Origin: Longirhabdus pacifica
GTDB lineage: Bacteria > Bacillota > Bacilli > Paenibacillales > DSM-105158
Length of the DNA: 64,000 nt
Direction: 5' to 3'
Assembly (NCBI RefSeq): GCF_004115085.1
Contig: NZ_QXJP01000009.1
Coordinates: forward strand, 62,001 to 126,000
Numbering within the stretch: position 1 is the stretch's first letter; every line of letters begins with the position of its first letter. Under the pieces are notes generated by a model. That model ran no database searches. It was not told where the DNA came from and was given only the letters and a program-made list of their open reading frames with translations. The translations under genes were made by a program, and so were the position numbers. Positions 63,071-64,000 of this stretch are shown here, piece after piece.

Positions 63071-63307
63071 ATGAATAAGTCGATCAACATTCAAGACACT
63101 TTTCTTAACCAAATTCGGAAGGAGAACATTCCTGTAACCGTGTATTTAACGAACGGTTTTCAAATTAGAGGATTGATCAGAGCGTTTGATAATTTCACGA
63201 TCATTATCGATAGCGAAGGGAAACAGCAGATGATATACAAGCATGCTATTTCTACTTTCACACCGCAACGTTCTGTTTCTTTAATGCAAGATAATACGGA
63301 AGAATAA
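63071..63307 (+). CDS. hfq: RNA chaperone Hfq
   Basis: Sm-like hexameric RNA-binding protein. 78 residues. Sm1: [20 protein letters not shown] with [20 protein letters not shown]; Sm2: YKHAISTF (YKHAIS box), nearly identical to B. subtilis Hfq. ATG 63071 behind AGGGGGAG. The 157 bp upstream are AT-rich and contain a near-palindrome (GTGAACGTTTTCAC), not a convincing operator. Element copy H and a terminator follow. Confidence 0.97.
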   Translation: MNKSINIQDTFLNQIRKENIPVTVYLTNGFQIRGLIRAFDNFTIIIDSEGKQQMIYKHAISTFTPQRSVSLMQDNTEE

Positions 63308-63334
63308 ATTTTGTTTATTATATCTTCAACCTAT

Positions 63335-63431
63335 ATAAGTGGAATGAATTTGTTTAACCAACCTGTTACCACTGTGCATAAGATGAAGAAACCTTTATAT
63401 CGTAATGTAATCATGGTAAACGTGGCAAACT
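63335..63431 (+). repeat. Two-hairpin dispersed element, copy H (degenerate)
   Basis: ATAAGTGGAATGAATTTG ... CCAACCTGTTACCACTGTGCATAAGATGAAGAAAC matches the left half; the right half decays (GTAAACGTGGCAAACTAG) and the closing ATTTCTTCATCTTAT is missing. Confidence 0.75.
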
Positions 63432-63440
63432 AGAAATAAA

Positions 63441-63480
63441 GAGGAACTCGATGATGCAGTATATCGAGATTCCTTTTTTT
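63441..63480 (+). terminator. Rho-independent terminator after hfq
   Basis: AGGAACTCGAT pairs with ATCGAGATTCCT (one bulge) around a 10-base loop, followed by TTTTTTT. Confidence 0.85.
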
Positions 63481-63506
63481 GTACATAAAGATAGGTGGGG
63501 GTACCG

Positions 63507-64000
63507 TTGACGAACAACAAACAATCTTTACTTATTCATGGTTTTACCGGCGGAACGCATGAGCTTGAACCGTTAGCTAATTATTTGCGTGAACGAGATT
63601 GGGGTTGCTCTCTTCCTCTATTGCCAGGGCATGGAAACGAACATACATTGCAGGATGTCACGTATGAGCAATGGATTTGGCGAGCAGAAATGGAAGCGGC
63701 TAAGTTAGCTTCGCGTTACGGTAGTTTTGATCTTGTAGGTTTTTCCATGGGAGGTATGATTGCATCGTATATTGCAAACCGCTATCCAGTTAGAAAATTG
63801 GTGTTGCTTAATGCGGCGTTGATCTATGTTTCACCACGAAGATTTATCCGTACCACCTGGGAAAAGTGGAAGCGTAATGAGTGGAAGCAAATGCAGCAGT
63901 TAGATAAAATTCAAAATACCCCCGTGACTGCTGTGATAGAATTTATGAAGTGTGTGAGAGACTTATCCTCAGAGCTGCATCATATTAAAGTCCCTACATT
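63507..64000 (+). CDS. Alpha/beta hydrolase, carboxylesterase-like (cut by window end)
   Basis: Open frame from TTG 63507, behind GGTGGGGG, to the last base without a stop; about 164 residues visible. SLLIHGFTGGTHEL gives the oxyanion-hole HGF-G motif, PLLPGHGNEH is typical of the YvaK/Est30 monoacylglycerol lipase-like group, and GFSMGGMIA carries the nucleophile Ser (about residue 84). The acid and His of the triad would lie beyond the window. No signal peptide, so cytosolic. Confidence 0.85.
   Translation, partial: MTNNKQSLLIHGFTGGTHELEPLANYLRERDWGCSLPLLPGHGNEHTLQDVTYEQWIWRAEMEAAKLASRYGSFDLVGFSMGGMIASYIANRYPVRKLVLLNAALIYVSPRRFIRTTWEKWKRNEWKQMQQLDKIQNTPVTAVIEFMKCVRDLSSELHHIKVPT

Overview
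The window reads as chromosomal DNA of a low-GC, endospore-forming Bacillaceae bacterium. The evidence is the spore genes (cotE, a gerPC homologue, sigma-K/E-like promoters), the Bacillus-type synteny cotE - mutS - mutL - miaA - hfq, the nth, parE-parC and dynA (two-headed bacterial dynamin) homologues, strong Shine-Dalgarno sites and many TTG/GTG starts. I cannot name the species from sequence alone.

Layout. 1-12.3 kb: nth, dynA, a GDSL esterase, an ABC transporter pair, then parE-parC-marR, all on the + strand. 12.5-20.8 kb: three large paralogous genes (spikes 1-3). 20.9-27.9 kb: ordinary genes on both strands (a pseudouridine synthase and a methyltransferase; gerPC; a Pro/Tyr-rich small protein; msrAB; a GNAT; a small hypothetical; tdk; a transaldolase-like gene with a cre-like operator). 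28.1-42.8 kb: six more paralogues (spikes 4-9), followed by a membrane acyltransferase. 44.2-52.4 kb: a YyaL-like thioredoxin-domain protein, DUF309, a beta-carbonic anhydrase, an IscA/HesB-like protein, two tandem M32 carboxypeptidases and an ArAE-type membrane protein. 52.4-64 kb: cotE, an amidoligase-like gene, mutS, a PDZ-S41 protease, mutL, a methyltransferase, miaA, hfq and a truncated alpha/beta hydrolase.

The outstanding feature is the nine-member 'SHAEG' family, about 24 kb of coding sequence. Each protein has a short conserved Cys-containing N-terminus, then about 26-46 layers of a 14-residue YadA-head-like repeat (42 bp at DNA level). After these come a Peptidase_G2-type autoproteolytic chaperone domain with a Cys-Asp predicted cleavage site and a terminal coiled coil. 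This is the architecture of trimeric beta-roll fibres whose C-terminal chaperone cuts itself off, as in phage neck appendages, but here it is a chromosomal array without phage genes. Six members share an upstream block: a TAGGC box 33-34 bp before CATAnnnTA, itself exactly 40 or 48 bp before the start codon. It resembles a mother-cell sporulation promoter. I infer a set of spore-surface spikes of differing length, expressed late in sporulation.

A second theme is a dispersed intergenic element of about 125 bp with two hairpins (eight copies plus three fragments, both orientations). It shows compensatory stem changes between copies and is not attached to any one gene class.
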